Shown here: positions 12,001 through 23,590 of the stretch, piece after piece
Position numbering within the stretch: position 1 is the first letter of the stretch
Layout: each line of letters begins with the position of its first letter
Assembly (NCBI RefSeq): GCF_036711975.1
Contig: NC_091971.1
Coordinates: forward strand, 10,485,501-10,549,500
Origin: Onthophagus taurus
Taxonomy: Eukaryota > Arthropoda > Insecta > Coleoptera > Scarabaeidae
DNA: 64,000 nt
Direction: 5' to 3'
Notes under the pieces: model-generated
Told to the model about the DNA's origin: nothing
The model's database searches: none
The model's input: the letters and a program-made list of their open reading frames with translations, nothing else
Made by a program: the position numbers and the translations under genes

Positions 12001-15000
12001 CTTCTACGATTTTTAGGAACATCTTATTCGTTCATCTTTTACATAAAAAGTTAACACTATTTTTACTTATATCTAATGCTTTGGTAAAGAAGTTTAGGCA
12101 AGCTCTAACAAATCTTTTAGATTCCTTAATACGTAAGTAATGAACTTACGAGTTATTCAGTTTTTCTTCAGATTTTGTATTTAATTTCATGTCATTCTAT
12201 TCAGTTTTGTCCAACGTAGAATATAGATATTGACGTAAACGTTTAATATGAGCCAGCGATATTTTGCTGTAAGCAAAGCTTTACCCATCATGCATTGTGT
12301 AACAATTTTTTTAAGGTATGGATCATTATCAGCGTACCTGTAAAATGTATACACAAAGAGTAATGAACTATAATACCATTATAAAGATAACTAATTTAAC
12401 AACTTTTATATAATACAACTTAATTATAATATGGTACTGCATAGATAACAGCTTTTTTTAGATAACACCTTTTATTCTTTTCCAGCTTCCTTTTTGACAG
12501 ATTCAGTATTTCAGCACTATTCTATGATCTATCTAGACTCTAGACCATGATCTGCTCATATTCAGCTTTAGATCTTCTATCATATCTAAACATCATCTCT
12601 TGATGAGAATTTTGATATCTCAATAGGTCAATAAGTTGTTGGATATATATTTCTAATATTTTGGCTTGAAAAGATTTGGTCATTTTGAGAATGAATTCTT
12701 AATAAATCATCTAAATGATACCTATTCATAATAAACCTTTATGATCATTAAATCATATTATGTATTGAATTTGAAAATAAAATCATAGTATATAATAAAA
12801 TTTAATGGAAATTGCTTCGACAATTTTTTTTACACCAATCAATTTGAAAAGAACAAGAAGTGTAATTTCCTGTTTGGAAACGACCGGTACAAGAACCGGT
12901 AGATGGTAGAGGATGGCGATTTATTTCATGGGGCATTGTAAGCATCTGGCTCGAAATTGCAATAACTCCTTCTCTAATGGAACTAACTACAAAAGATTCA
13001 CCTGCTCTTACAAACCACCACAAGATTTCCTTCTAAATTAACCTTACTAAGGAATAATAGAAATTGGTTATTTGCAGAAAATTATATGTATTCCGGATGT
13101 GACTCGCCCATTCACAATTTTTTAACCCTAATATTTATTATTTTTCCATAATAAATCGAAAAAATGAAAACACTTTTAACCTTCAAGTATTTAAACTTGA
13201 CTTTACCTTGGATAGTTTCCAATTATTGAGACATTTCCTTTCGACTGTCGCGACGAATGCAACAACACATTATTTACATCTTAAATATGTTTTCTTTAAT
13301 TCTTTTATTTTTAATTTTAGGGTCAAAATGGATTCGATGATTTACGTCGTTACGTAAAACAAGGTGGCGATTTCTGCAAAGAACTTGCCACAATTCTCCA
13401 AGAAAGATCAGAAGCCGAAGTTCAATACGCAAAAAACCTCTCGAAATTAAGTAACAAATTGGTGAAAGCATGCAGAGAAGGTGTGGGTGGATTAAACGAA
13501 GCGTGGAGAGCGGTTGCGTTGGAAATGGAAGCACGAGCTGAATGTCACCGATTGTTAGGAGTAGCTATTTTAGAAGATGCGGCGAAACCGTTAAAAAATT
13601 TAACTGAAAGTCAACACCGATTAAGAAAACAAAGTGAAAGCATGGTGGATAAAGCGGCGAAAAATTTAGGGGATTGGAGGGCGGCCGAAGCGAAAAGTAA
13701 GAAACACAGTCATACTTGCGCGAGGGAGAATGAAAAACTTCAGGACGCTATGTTGGATAATAGGTGGGTTTTGAAGTGGGGATCTGCTGAGGGTTTGGCT
13801 CATTACTACGAAAAAAAGAAAAAGAAGAGGTAAAGGAGATTATTATTGTTTAAAGGTTATTATTTTTGGGAGAAGGGAAATATTTGTTTTGTGGTCGTCT
13901 TTTTCTTTTTGTATTTGTTTGGGCCTTAAACATTTTGCTAATTCTCTTTACAATTTTTAATCATTTTATATTTATCAGATTATCAAGAAGTGCAAGTTTG
14001 ATTCATTTAGCTCAGATTCATAGACAGAACTCTGATAAAGAAAATGCTAAAGTAAGTAATTATATATTAATTTCTTAATCTTTAAGTTAACACTGAAATA
14101 GAATGTTGCTGGAATAATGTGAATTATATTTGTTTAGCTTGAAGGAAAGAAAAGAAAAGCTGAAGATGCGGTGAAAAAAGCCGACATTGAATATTATACA
14201 TTGTGTGTTCGCGCTGAGCGAGCACGGTAAGTATATTTATTTATTTATACATTAAAACCTCGTTAGAACATAGCGTTAGTATTAGTTCTAGCTTTACACT
14301 AGCATTGTTACTAGAACTAACACTATTCCTATAACTAGAATCATTCGGGTTTAGCCGTCTTCAAAGACGTGTGGCTAAACCCAAATGTTTCTAGTTCTAA
14401 GTCCAGTAATAGTTTTACACTAAATCTGTCACTAGAACTAACACTAAACCTAGTACTAATCCGTTATATTGAGGTATTACTGAATTAATTAAAAATTATT
14501 AAAATGACGTTTTTTTAGGCTTGAATGGGAATCTTCAGTATCAAGAGGTGCCACGATATTCCAATCATTAGAAGACGAACGATTGGGTAGCTTAAAAACA
14601 GTTCTTTTATCATATTTAAATAATAACATAGATTTAGGGCCAAAACTAGTTGAGGTAAGCAATTCCACCATCTTCAAAAATCTAATAACAACCTTTTAAA
14701 TAACATTTTAACAGGCTTCTGAAAGGTTGAAGTCACCTTTTGATAATAGTGACCCGGCCCAAGATTTAAACACATTCATCAGCCTTAGACAAAGCTCCCA
14801 ACAAATCTCAGAACAACTCCTACCCGACTTTTATTGCGAACACATCACGTGGGCAATGAACAAAGAAAGACGTAAACAAGCCTTGGTGAAATTGGCTCAT
14901 TTGATTCGACAAGATATCGAAAGAGAGCGGAAATCTAAAAACGGACTTGAGAATTTAAGTAGAGCTATCAAGCAAACTCCAACTTTTGGTGCTGAGGATT

Positions 15001-15732
15001 CAAATCAAAGTGTTTCGGAGAAATTATATCATGTAAATTTTTTAATTTTTAATCAAAATTTATTCTAATTATTTTTAATTTTAGATGAAATCGATGTTAA
15101 CGTATTTAGAAGGCGCGCGATATAAAATTCAAAGTGCTTCCGCTGAACTTGAAGGACGCCAAAAAAACGGACACCCATTGGCTTCTCATATCACGATAAC
15201 TAGAGATAAATCCGGTTTGCAACAAAGCGTTCTTAAAGTACCCCAATGGCTCAAAGAACAATGGTGCGAACCGGAAGCGAGTCCTATTAGTGAAAAATCA
15301 ACCAAATCTAGTAATTCTCATAAATCTGATGGTGTTGATGGTGAAGATCCTGATTGGACCGATCGAGGTACAGCAGATGGAAATTCAAATCAACCAGATT
15401 CAGATTTTGGTAAATACTTCCAAAAAAATTTATAACATACAAGATAATTTTTTAATTATTTTTTTCTAGATGAGTTTTCTTCTCAAGGAAGTAGTACACA
15501 CGAAGAAGTAACAGAAGAAAGCCCAATTCAGCCAATAGCTCAATGTAAAGCATTATACGCATACACGCCAAATCTTTCTGATGAATTAGCCCTTCATCCT
15601 GGAGATATACTTTCAGTATATCGTCAGCAAGAAGATGGTTGGTGGCTTGGAGAATGTAACGGATCTGTGGGAATTTTCCCAGCAACTTACGTTGAAACAT
15701 TACCTGCACCTAACACTGCCATAAAGTGTTAA
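9045..15732 (+). CDS. Nost: Nostrin-like F-BAR/SH3 protein with long N-terminal extension
   Basis: Eight exons: 9045-10499, 13321-13763, 13979-14051, 14138-14226, 14519-14654, 14715-15032, 15085-15409 and 15470-15732. All junctions are GT-AG and the phases sum to 1034 codons. Residues 1-485 (exon 1) are polar, acidic and Ser-rich, then Lys-rich near the end, with no domain I recognise. From about 486 the F-BAR begins ('GQNGFDDLRRYVKQGGDFC', then 'QERSEAEVQYAKNLSKL'). A coiled-coil region with 'AMNKERRK' and 'QDIERERKSKNGLE' follows, matching vertebrate nostrin. A C-terminal SH3 domain reads ALYAYTP...DELALHPGD...GWWLGE...GIFPATYVE. Family role: F-BAR proteins bend membrane in endocytosis, and the SH3 recruits partners such as dynamin or N-WASP. 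In flies Nostrin acts with Cip4 on epithelial E-cadherin turnover. The core (548 aa) is close to human nostrin; the extension is the odd part. ATG 9045 is the first Met codon in the open frame. Joining exon 1 to the rest is inferred from phase-0 continuity at GAG|GTAAAC. Confidence 0.88.
11400..11950 (-). mobile_element. LINE reverse-transcriptase fragment in Nostrin intron 1
   Basis: Read on the minus strand, the segment gives 'ATIIKAVRNLYQQ', then after a gap 'KIYNTRVKNMI' and 'VWPLKGKSEK'. This is the order of the late RT and thumb region of non-LTR retrotransposons (cf. 'KIRIYKTLIRPVLTYGSETW'). Several stops and frameshifts break it. It lies antisense inside the 2.8-kb first intron of Nostrin. 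The clade (RTE- or CR1-like) cannot be fixed by eye. Confidence 0.55.
12802..13053 (-). other. Unrecognised Cys-containing open frame in Nostrin intron 1
   Basis: A minus-strand open stretch of about 75-80 codons ends in a stop at 12802. It contains 'MPHEINRHPLPSTGSC', 'TGRFQTGNYTSC' and 'IDWCKKNC'; four Cys are spaced like a small extracellular domain. An AG preceded by T-rich sequence near 13036 could be an acceptor. I do not recognise the protein. It could be a last exon of an intron-nested gene, a retrocopy fragment, or chance. Confidence 0.25.
14250..14476. mobile_element. Small palindromic MITE-like insertion in Nostrin intron 4
   Basis: The ends are inverted: 'acctcgttagaacatagcg' on the left, and 'cctcaatataacggattagt' read from the right end. 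The interior repeats 'actagaactaacact' several times. The centre folds as tttagccgtcttcaaagacg / gtggctaaaccc. About 225 bp, no coding capacity, confined to the intron. Confidence 0.55.
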
Positions 15733-18700
15733 AAACTTTCATTAAAATAGTTAATTAATCGGTTAATTGATTAATTGTTTTAAGTTAATTAAAAACCATA
15801 ACGATCGAAATAATCGAATTTGATTTTTATTGCGACAATTTCTGAAACGATACTTTTATTTCTGTTTTACGAACGTAAATTTACGTTTTGTTGTTTGTAC
15901 CATAAAAGTTGTATATTTATTTCTCCGATTGTATAATTATTTAGGTATAAAATTTGTTTATATCGACTAAAATGTATAAAATTATTTACTTGCTGTTTTT
16001 ATCTTTTTATCCTAAATCGACGGAAAAAAAAGTACTTACCCGACCATATCGAATTGAAACGTAAACGTTTAAAAGTGTGTAGGCAAACAATCAATTTCAA
16101 ACAGATCGTTATGCACGTGCTTATGGCAACCACTTGTGATAATAGCCCAGGAAGTGTTCCCAGGAGTTCTCCCCCGTTTAAATAGGGTGTGCATTGTAGG
16201 ATTTTTTTGCCTCCTCTACATTCGAATGGGGAGTGGTTTAGAGCAATATGTTTGCTGGTGGTAGTTTTGCGGAGTGTGGCTTACCAATTAAGGGTACTTA
16301 ACGGGTCGGAATTGTATCTGCGAAATTCAATTTACGCCTATATTCGTTTGGGTGACAAAAACCATTCGGATTTGTCAAGATTAATAGAGTGAAAAGGGTG
16401 GATTAAAGATTTTTGAGTATGAATAGGAAGAAAATGTAAATATTAATTTTATGAAAAAATAATAAATTTCTTCTCCTTGACCCTAAGATGTTATATATGT
16501 CTATTTATATATATTATATTAGTGATTAAGCAATTGTAAAGAATATACTAGGTATCTGAGTATCTAGCCAATTGTTGCAATGAAATTCTGCTTGGCTTAT
16601 CTTTTTTGCATTTGCACTGCGGGTGTGAGTAAAAGCTCACCGTATAAGCACAGGTGGATTGAGATGGTTAGCGATTGTTAGGACATTACTACTACAAATG
16701 ATTTAGGGTGCTAAAATCTTTTCAGAAAGAGGAGAGATGTAGAGACAATAAAGTGTTTTTAAGAGAAATTTAACCACTTTCCAAACTCTGATAGCGCTAA
16801 AAATTATAAAAACTAATAGAGATATCAAAAAGGTTTCTTTTGACTTTGGGAAAATGACAAATATTTATTTAGTGTTCTCCAATTTTTACAACCAACGGCC
16901 CAATAGATAGATAAATAACCTAATAGCCTCAGATCGGCCAACCTGGCAATGAAACCAGTCACAATTCACGTCCAGAACTTTGAAAAAAAATGTCATCGTC
17001 CATCTGTTCTGCAAAGTTCTGCAGCTTGTTACATATTAGGAACACTGTTCGAAAATGCCAAATGGTTTTGTCTTCTACACTAGTGATATTTTGGATAAAT
17101 CCATGCACTCCAGCTTTTCTAAGTCTGTATCATTTAATGAATACTTGCTCCTATTATTCTTAGCTCCTGAGTAACAGGTATTTTGTCGTTTGACGAATAT
17201 TCTGTTGGAACCTCAAGGTCACACTATTAACCTTGACCTTGAAATTCCAGAAGCAGGTTCGTCAATATCAAAATAGAAGTGATGGTCAACTGGTATGCAT
17301 TTGACCTTGAGATATCTTGAGGACAGAAGACATAAAAGTTAACCACAAACCTTAACCTCCTGGTCAAAGCAAGTACCTTTATTTTAACCTTTACTCCTTC
17401 TCTATATTTTTAATATTACTATTCAGTTCGTTTCACTAATTTGAGTTTTTAATTTATTTTTGTTTTTATTAAGATTGTTAATGGAGCAATATTGAGGCGG
17501 GGGAATTCTGTATTCTACGAAAATATCACCATTGAGGTTTATCATATATGTAACTTAATAAAAATTCATTATGTAAACGCAGAATTCAATGAACCAGCTT
17601 CCATTAATACATTGTTTGAAGCAGATATTTTATACAATTTGTTATGGCTTGGATAAAATTAATTGTGCCGGCAAACACTACTGTTATGGGTAACTTTATC
17701 AAGATGGATTGTGTTTTGCCCTTGCTATAAAGGAAGTGCAATAGATATTTTGCCTCCAAGCAATAAAAAGCATTAGATTGCGAGTAGTTATTTAATGTAA
17801 CAATGAAAAGAGATTCTAACTCATTACAATTATCTTGTTTACACACTATAACACCTATTCCTAATCCGAAGGATAACTACGCTGCAAAATAAAGAACGAT
17901 GTTGAGAGATATCATGAACGATCTTAAACGATGTACTTCGATGTACTCATGAAGACGTTGTACTTTGAAAGGGTAAAAGAAAACCTTAACTGCATTCTCA
18001 TATCACAGTCTCATATCGTAGTAGTTTAAAATTTGGGCAAATGCCTATTTTAATGGGATGACATTTTTTTTTTGATTCCTGAAAAATGAAGTAAATGTTG
18101 CTTATGCCGTTTTGGCCTTGGGTATCTCATTTTACTTGGTAAAACGGAGTATTCTGAGGATAACTTCTAATTTCAGATGGGAATTTCTTTTCTACTAGCA
18201 ACTTCTTGTTTTAATCATAAAAGATTTTAAGGGAGGTCACCCATGATCAAAACGCTACAATGGAGATCCTTAAAGATAAAAAACGATGTTGGCAAGCGAC
18301 TTCAGCGTATGTTTTTGATAGTCCCAAAAGATTTAAGGTTGTGTATTCTAACGCCACGATCGCAAGCCTCCTCAGTTTATGTTCTTGTTAGTTGTATAAG
18401 ATATTGGTCGTGGTCGCTTGGGGCTGAAGCACAATAGTGAGAACTGTATCGCTCTTCGTCTTATATTCTTGTTTGTTAGGTAAATTCTAACAATTCGAGG
18501 TTGCAATGTTAATTCTTAAAGATGGAGAGGACCATTATAGGACCTTATGTTATTCCCAGTAGTAAAAGATTTTAGCCAAGGTCACTTGCGGCCGAGACGC
18601 TACGATAGAGAATCTTCACATAATGCTTTCATTCATTATGGCTTATGGACAATTCTGACCCATTTTCTTGTATTTGTAGTACACTATTTTGAAACTTTTT

Positions 18701-19003
18701 TAGTACACTTTGTTTTTTGAAAATGTTTTCTATATTCTTTTGTTGCTATTTTAATCAATCAAATTTCCGCATTTCCCTTTTATCAAAATGTCGTGTTTAT
18801 ATTTTGATATAAACGAATTTTAATCTATAAGTTCGTTATGGTGTAATATTATGTTAGTTATTTCTGACAATCGTTAAACTTAAAAAGTATTTGTTCTTTA
18901 TCTAGAAATTTTTCATTATGCGTCACGTTTTCTCCGATCTACTAAGCGCAAAAACTCTATAATCTCATTTTAACTGATAAACAAATGATAAAGAAAATAT
19001 ACC
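15733..19003. other. Intergenic: Nostrin 3' flank, receptor-site cluster, diverged repeat
   Basis: No gene recognised. A weakly conserved direct repeat has copies near 18216 and 18558 ('aaaagattttaagggaggtcac' type, then a GCTAC-x-AT-x-GAGA tract), about 340 bp apart. The nuclear-receptor-like motifs at 17213-17310 are listed separately. Open frames here are short and unsupported. Confidence 0.45.
17213..17310. promoter_or_regulatory. Cluster of three TCAAGGTCA nuclear-receptor half-sites
   Basis: Perfect TCAAGGTCA lies at 17213-17221 on +, and its reverse complement TGACCTTGA at 17234-17242 and 17302-17310. This 9-mer is the extended half-site bound as a monomer by FTZ-F1/SF-1 and ERR-class receptors. 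Three exact matches in 98 bp of AT-rich DNA are unlikely by chance, though a simple repeat origin is possible. No function is shown. Confidence 0.4.
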
Positions 19004-19010
19004 TATAAAT
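19004..19010 (+). promoter_or_regulatory. TATA box of first MARVEL-like gene
   Basis: TATAAAT lies 68 bp upstream of the ATG at 19072, giving room for a start site about 30 bp downstream and a short 5' leader. Confidence 0.45.
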
Positions 19011-19071
19011 ACAAATATTCATTTTCTTTAAGGTTGAAAAATTAACCTAAAGTGAAAAGAAAACAATAATT

Positions 19072-19699
19072 ATGGGTGTAAATCACAACTATTTCAGAAC
19101 GTTAAGTGGAGCTTTAAAACCCTTTCAGCTGGTAAGGTTTTAAATTAGTTTTATATACAAATACACGTTATTTTATTTATTTTTACCAGGCATTTAACTT
19201 TGTAATTATTATGATACTCGTCTTGAGCAGAGTCCCAGGTTGGCATAATCACTTACCGCAACCTCTCTTACAACTTTCAATCACAAATGCAGTTATTGGC
19301 ATAATAATCCTTATAATAAGATTGGCTCAAAATGATCGAAATGCGAACAATTTGTTAGGAAAAATAGAGTTTGGAATTTTCGTTGTTTCAGCGTATTTAT
19401 ATATTAGCTTTGCAAGTCTACTAATTCCAGTGGGATGGTTAGAATTTAATGTTGCTATGGTGAGCTTTTTACATACTCTTTTTGAAAATAGTTTCTGATT
19501 TATTTATTAACTAATATTATTTTAGGTTTTCGGGTATTTATTATCTATGTTATATGCTGCCGATGCATTTGATAAGTTTGTCCATTTTATGGGACGTGAT
19601 AACGAGCCTACTTATCAAAGATTTCCTCCTGCTCCGAGTCAAATTAATCCACCACATGTTTATCCTCAAGGATTTACAGTTGCAAATCCTAAACATTAA
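19072..19699 (+). CDS. MARVEL-like four-helix membrane protein, copy A
   Basis: Three exons (19072-19131, 19190-19459, 19526-19699) encode 167 aa; both introns are phase 0. Exon 1 gives a 20-residue cytosolic start ending 'LKPFQL'. Exon 2 holds three hydrophobic segments ('FNFVIIMILVLS', 'ITNAVIGIIILIIRLA', 'FVVSAYLYISFASLLI') and the family motif K-I-E-F-G. Exon 3 carries the last helix, then 'AADAFDKF' and a Pro-rich cytosolic tail. Topology and spacing fit the MARVEL/CKLF-like (CMTM, Singles-bar) class of vesicle and junction tetraspans; this is a topology call, not a search result. AATAAA is at 19747-19752. Closest neighbour is copy B, 290 bp downstream and similar in every exon. Confidence 0.75.
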
Positions 19700-19990
19700 A
19701 AAATAAAACAAAAATAACTTTTATACATTTAACACATCTTATTTCAAATAAAAACATTTTACCTCAACAAAGTGATTCATTTCTTAAAAATATTCATTAT
19801 TAAATTGGCTATTAAGATAATAATTTAATATGAGTATCGCCCGTTCAATCTTGCTTGTTCGATTGTAGGAGCAAACATTTCGCAGAATTTTTTTTATAGG
19901 TGATAACAAAAGCGATAATGAAAGTATATTAATAAAAAAACGTTGCCATTTTTATTCTTGTATTGGGTAAAGAAACATTAATTATTAATT

Positions 19991-20582
19991 ATGGGGTTTA
20001 ATTCTAACTACTTCAAAACGTTAAGTGGAGGCTTAAAAGTACTTCAATTGGTATGTAATGAAACAAAATAAAAACAATTTTTTAATAATAATTATTTCTT
20101 TTTTCAGAACTTCAACATAATAATTATTTGTATAATTTCTTTAGGATGGCGATCATATTATATAACACAACCCCTCCTCCAATTATCAATAGCAAATGTG
20201 ATTTTTTGCGTGTTAATTATGATAATAAGAGTAATGCACAACCCGCAAAATACAAACAGTGGTTTAGCTAAATTAGAATTTGGGATGTATTCAATTTCGA
20301 CGTATTTGTACGTTCATTTTTCAATTCAATTAATTTCAATAGCTGGATTTAAGGAATATAATGTTGCTATGGTAAGATTTTTCCGACGTTATTTCTTGTG
20401 GTAATAATTTTTTTATTTAGATCTTTGGATTATTAAGTTCTGTGCTGTATGCTAGTGATGCATTTGATAAGTTTACTAAATGTTGTATGTGCGGTGATAA
20501 TAAGTCAACTTCTCAATATGCAAGATATCCAGCACAAATTCAAAATGAGCCACCACCAGTTTACCCAGCACAGGGATATTAA
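19991..20582 (+). CDS. MARVEL-like four-helix membrane protein, copy B
   Basis: Three exons (19991-20050, 20108-20371, 20421-20582) encode 161 aa with both introns in phase 0. Start 'MGFNSNYFKTLSGGLK' aligns with copy A 'MGVNHNYFRTLSGALK'. Helices include 'IIIICIISLGW', 'VIFCVLIMIIRVM' and 'YSISTYLYVHFSIQLI'; the motif K-L-E-F-G-M precedes helix 3. The tail after 'ASDAFDKFTKCCMC' has a Cys cluster (possible palmitoylation) and ends 'PPPVYPAQGY'. AATAAA at 20606-20611. Tandem duplicate of copy A on the same strand; partners and function unknown. Confidence 0.75.
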
Positions 20583-21300
20583 GATGAAGAGTATTAAGTA
20601 AAGAAAATAAAATTGTTCATATTCTATTTTTCTTTTTAACCAATTCATACTAAAAATAAATTATTGATAAATGAATTATGAAATTGAAGAGTTTGCACTG
20701 TGAATCAGATTGTGCAGAATTCCTATAACAGCTACAAATATGAGTACAAACTGGGTGACTTTGCATTAAGTATCACGAGTTATGATCAGTCAGTATCACC
20801 TAATATGGTGGCATGAAAAGTGGTTTTTATATGTTGGACATGCAGTATGTTCTTCTGTTAAAAGTGCAACACTGTCAGATGACCATATACATCGACTACA
20901 ATTTTGCATCAAACTTAGTTTTGTTTCCAAATATCAATCAACCCAAGAAAGAATCTCCAATTCAAAATAATCCTCCACCTTACAGCTTTGAACAACATTA
21001 AAATTTCTGTGTTAATTAATACATTCTTTCTTTAATTCTATGCTCGTTTTAACCACATCTGCAAATGATTGCACAATTTATTTCGTATAACTAACCTGTC
21101 ATCGGCAGACCCAATGTGGGGTTGAACATCCCTTTAAAGTCCATCATCCAATAGGATCCGAGTTTCTGCAAACACCCTTTCTATTGGTGGCTAAGTAATC
21201 GATAAGCACCAGATTGTCCGCAAAATTCAACCCTATTCCCTTTTGTAATAAAGCTTATGTGAATTAGTCTTTGTGGAAATCAAAGATATTGTCCAACGCT
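20583..21300 (+). other. Intergenic with possible MARVEL exon-3 remnant
   Basis: Most of this stretch is featureless. At about 20930-21001 an open frame ends 'SPIQNNPPPYSFEQH' and stop, which resembles the tails of copy B ('QIQNEPPPVYP') and copy D ('QNETPPPYP'). It may be the decayed last exon of another family member. No intact exons 1 or 2 are found nearby. Confidence 0.3.
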
Positions 21301-21304
21301 CTAG

Positions 21305-21312
21305 TATATAAA
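21305..21312 (+). promoter_or_regulatory. TATA box upstream of Fer2
   Basis: TATATAAA lies 103 bp upstream of the ATG at 21408, suitable for transcription starting near 21335-21340. Confidence 0.45.
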
Positions 21313-21407
21313 CCAAATCCCACAGGATTTCGTTATCAATCTATTTTAAAAAGTCATCGCGTGTGTTGAATTAATAAAATGTGGAATATCTGTGTTGGAT
21401 TTTGACA

Positions 21408-22453
21408 ATGTCTTCAAGACAGCTTCCCGATTCTTCATCATCACCCCCGATCAAGTAACAATTACTTCATATAAATTTTTTATAAAAATACTTAAAAAAA
21501 ATTTTTTTTTAAGTATGCAGTTTGGTGGATTTAGTGCTGGTGAACTTTCCGAAGAAGAAGTCACCGAACTTCCAAGTTGTGCTTTTGCAACAAGGGCTAC
21601 TTCAAGCAGTACAAGTCTTCAACATCATTATTTAACATCTTTACATCACGCAACGGGTATTTTATTAATTCAATTTTTTTAAATCTAACTTAAACATATT
21701 TTTTATGATTCCATAAAGACACCAATCAATGTTCTGGAAGCTCCATGACCCAAGATTACTATGGAAGCTCACCATATCGAGTCCAGAGACATGCTGCCAA
21801 CATTAGAGAACGAAAAAGGATGCTGAGGTCTGCTATAGGACCCAACGGGTACTCCTTTGCTTTTCCTTTTTCTTTCGTTTTACTTAAATTTTAGTTTGTT
21901 GATTTTGTGTGATTTTTCCGATTTTATTTTAATAAATTGCTTATTATAATTTCTTTTGGTTTTATTTTTTTATTTTGATTTTTTTTTTAATTTGTTGATT
22001 AGTTTAGTTTAAATTGAATCTATTTGATTTACAAAAATGAACCTTTTTTGAACAATATTGTAATGTGCAGCAGTATCAACTCCGCTTTTGATGAACTTCG
22101 AATGCACGTCCCAACGTTTCCCTACGAAAAACGATTAAGTAAAATAGACACTCTTCGTTTAGCAATAGCGTATATTGCGTTGTTAAGAGAAGTTCTTACG
22201 GCTGATTGTGATCCTTTAACTTACGTGGAACGATGTCTTCGCGGCGAAATAAAAGCTGATAGAGCTAATTGGAATACAAGTGGTAAGGAAGAAAAATTTT
22301 GAAATAATAGTAAAAATTTGATTTAATTTTTTATTTTGTTTAGATTTAACAGCGCGATTATCTTGGATTAATTGGGAAAATTTAGGTGTTAACCCAGGTC
22401 GAAGAAGCACATTAACATCATTGGCTTTATCTTCGGATAGTATGAATCAATAA
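21408..22453 (+). CDS. Fer2: Fer2-type bHLH transcription factor (PTF1-like)
   Basis: Five exons: 21408-21454, 21514-21656, 21719-21827, 22074-22282, 22344-22453, giving 205 aa. The basic region '[13 protein letters not shown]' is followed by helix 1 '[20 protein letters not shown]', loop, and helix 2 '[20 protein letters not shown]'. The C-terminal block '[18 protein letters not shown]', '[19 protein letters not shown]' and '[16 protein letters not shown]' identifies the Fer2 (48-related-2) group rather than Fer1 or Fer3. Family role: nuclear heterodimer with a Daughterless-type E protein; in flies it is needed for subsets of dopaminergic neurons and locomotor rhythm. The exon 3/4 junction falls inside the DNA-binding motif and offers alternative in-frame sites (donors after 21827 or 21848; acceptors before 22071 or 22074). 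21827 to 22074 restores canonical spacing. Poly(A) signal AATAAA at 22539-22544. Confidence 0.9.
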
Positions 22454-22554
22454 TGAAAGAAAATTGTTGATAAAAAATTGTTTTGTTAATGTTAAGAATT
22501 TTTGTTTTTTGTATTGTTTTATTTTAATTAAAGATATTAATAAATTCTTTTAAT

Positions 22555-22650
22555 AACAGAGCTATGTTGTTGAATATGGTGGTGATCTTTAATTACTTCT
22601 GTAAACTATTCTACCTACTACTTTACACAAGTACGTTACGCCATAACTAG
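22555..22650 (-). pseudogene. Remnant of a MARVEL-like last exon behind Fer2
   Basis: Read on minus, this segment contains 'acagaagtaattaaagatca' followed by CACCACCATATTCAACA, matching the last exon of copy D (ACAGAAGTGATTAAGCAAAA..., then CACCTCCATATCCAACA) with indels. No open reading frame survives. With the Fer2 exon-5 fragment at 23597-23690 it shows that the Fer2/MARVEL tail-to-tail junction was duplicated. Confidence 0.5.
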
Positions 22651-23590
22651 CATATTTGAAGTTAGATCTATCGTATATGCCTATCTATCGTCCTTCATTC
22701 CATCAACATGGCCTCTCCAGCATCTTCGTCTTGATCTGGTCTTATCTGGCTTATGAGTTGAATCATGGAGGTTCAAAATAACATTTTTGTCTCGAAAAAT
22801 TGTCTATGATAAGGTTCGATTTAAACATTTATGTGTTGAGAATGATCCTTTGAAACCGTTCAGTTTGAGACGAAGATGAATAACACGATGACTGTATTCT
22901 TAAATTGTTCATAAGATTGTATTGAGACTTACTTGAATTCAAGATTAAGTTAAGCTGATGAGATTGAAACCAGGTTATGTAAGGATGCTTGAGACATCCT
23001 TGGATTAAGGGTTGGAATGATTTCAGACTTACTTAGTCTATGGAGTGATTCATTTCAAGATAAGGTCATATTTTGCAAAGTAATTAAGTATGATTGAAGC
23101 ATTTTTTTTGAGATTGGGTTGACTCATTAATAAATCCTGCAATGATTTTCAATCAAACTTCAAGAACAATTATTAATCTGTTGTGGTATAGATTGAGACA
23201 TTCTATATAGAAGTTAAGTGATGCCTGAACTTGAGGTTGCAATGATTTTTAAAAGCATATTGACACTCTATTGAGACATTATAAGAAGAAGGATGATGCA
23301 ATCGCAGTCGATGCCACAGAAGATCTTACAGATTCCTTAACAAAGTGATCATGGTCATCACAGAAATCATTGGGTTTTATTTCTTTGAAGAAGGAAATCA
23401 CAGAGTTATCCTCAATTGTATGCGAAAGTTACCAGATTTGTTTTTGCTGCAGCTCTTGAAGAACTTCATTCCGAGAATGCTAAACTTTACCAGGACGAAG
23501 CATTGGTACACAAAGTGCTAGCAGCAATGTAGGTTTTGATGAAAATAAAAATGTTATAAATTTATATTAAAATGTTTTGTTTATTTCTTT
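22651..23590. other. Spacer between duplicated Fer2 ends
   Basis: No gene recognised. A + strand stretch at about 23410-23532 stays open and reads 'LYAKVTRFVFAAALEELHSE' then 'DEALVHKVLAAM' before a TAG. It looks like the C-terminus of a real protein, but I cannot name it and no upstream exons are evident. The stretch at about 22860-23280 repeats 'ttgag(a/g)' and 'tgattgaa' type words without clear periodicity. Confidence 0.3.
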
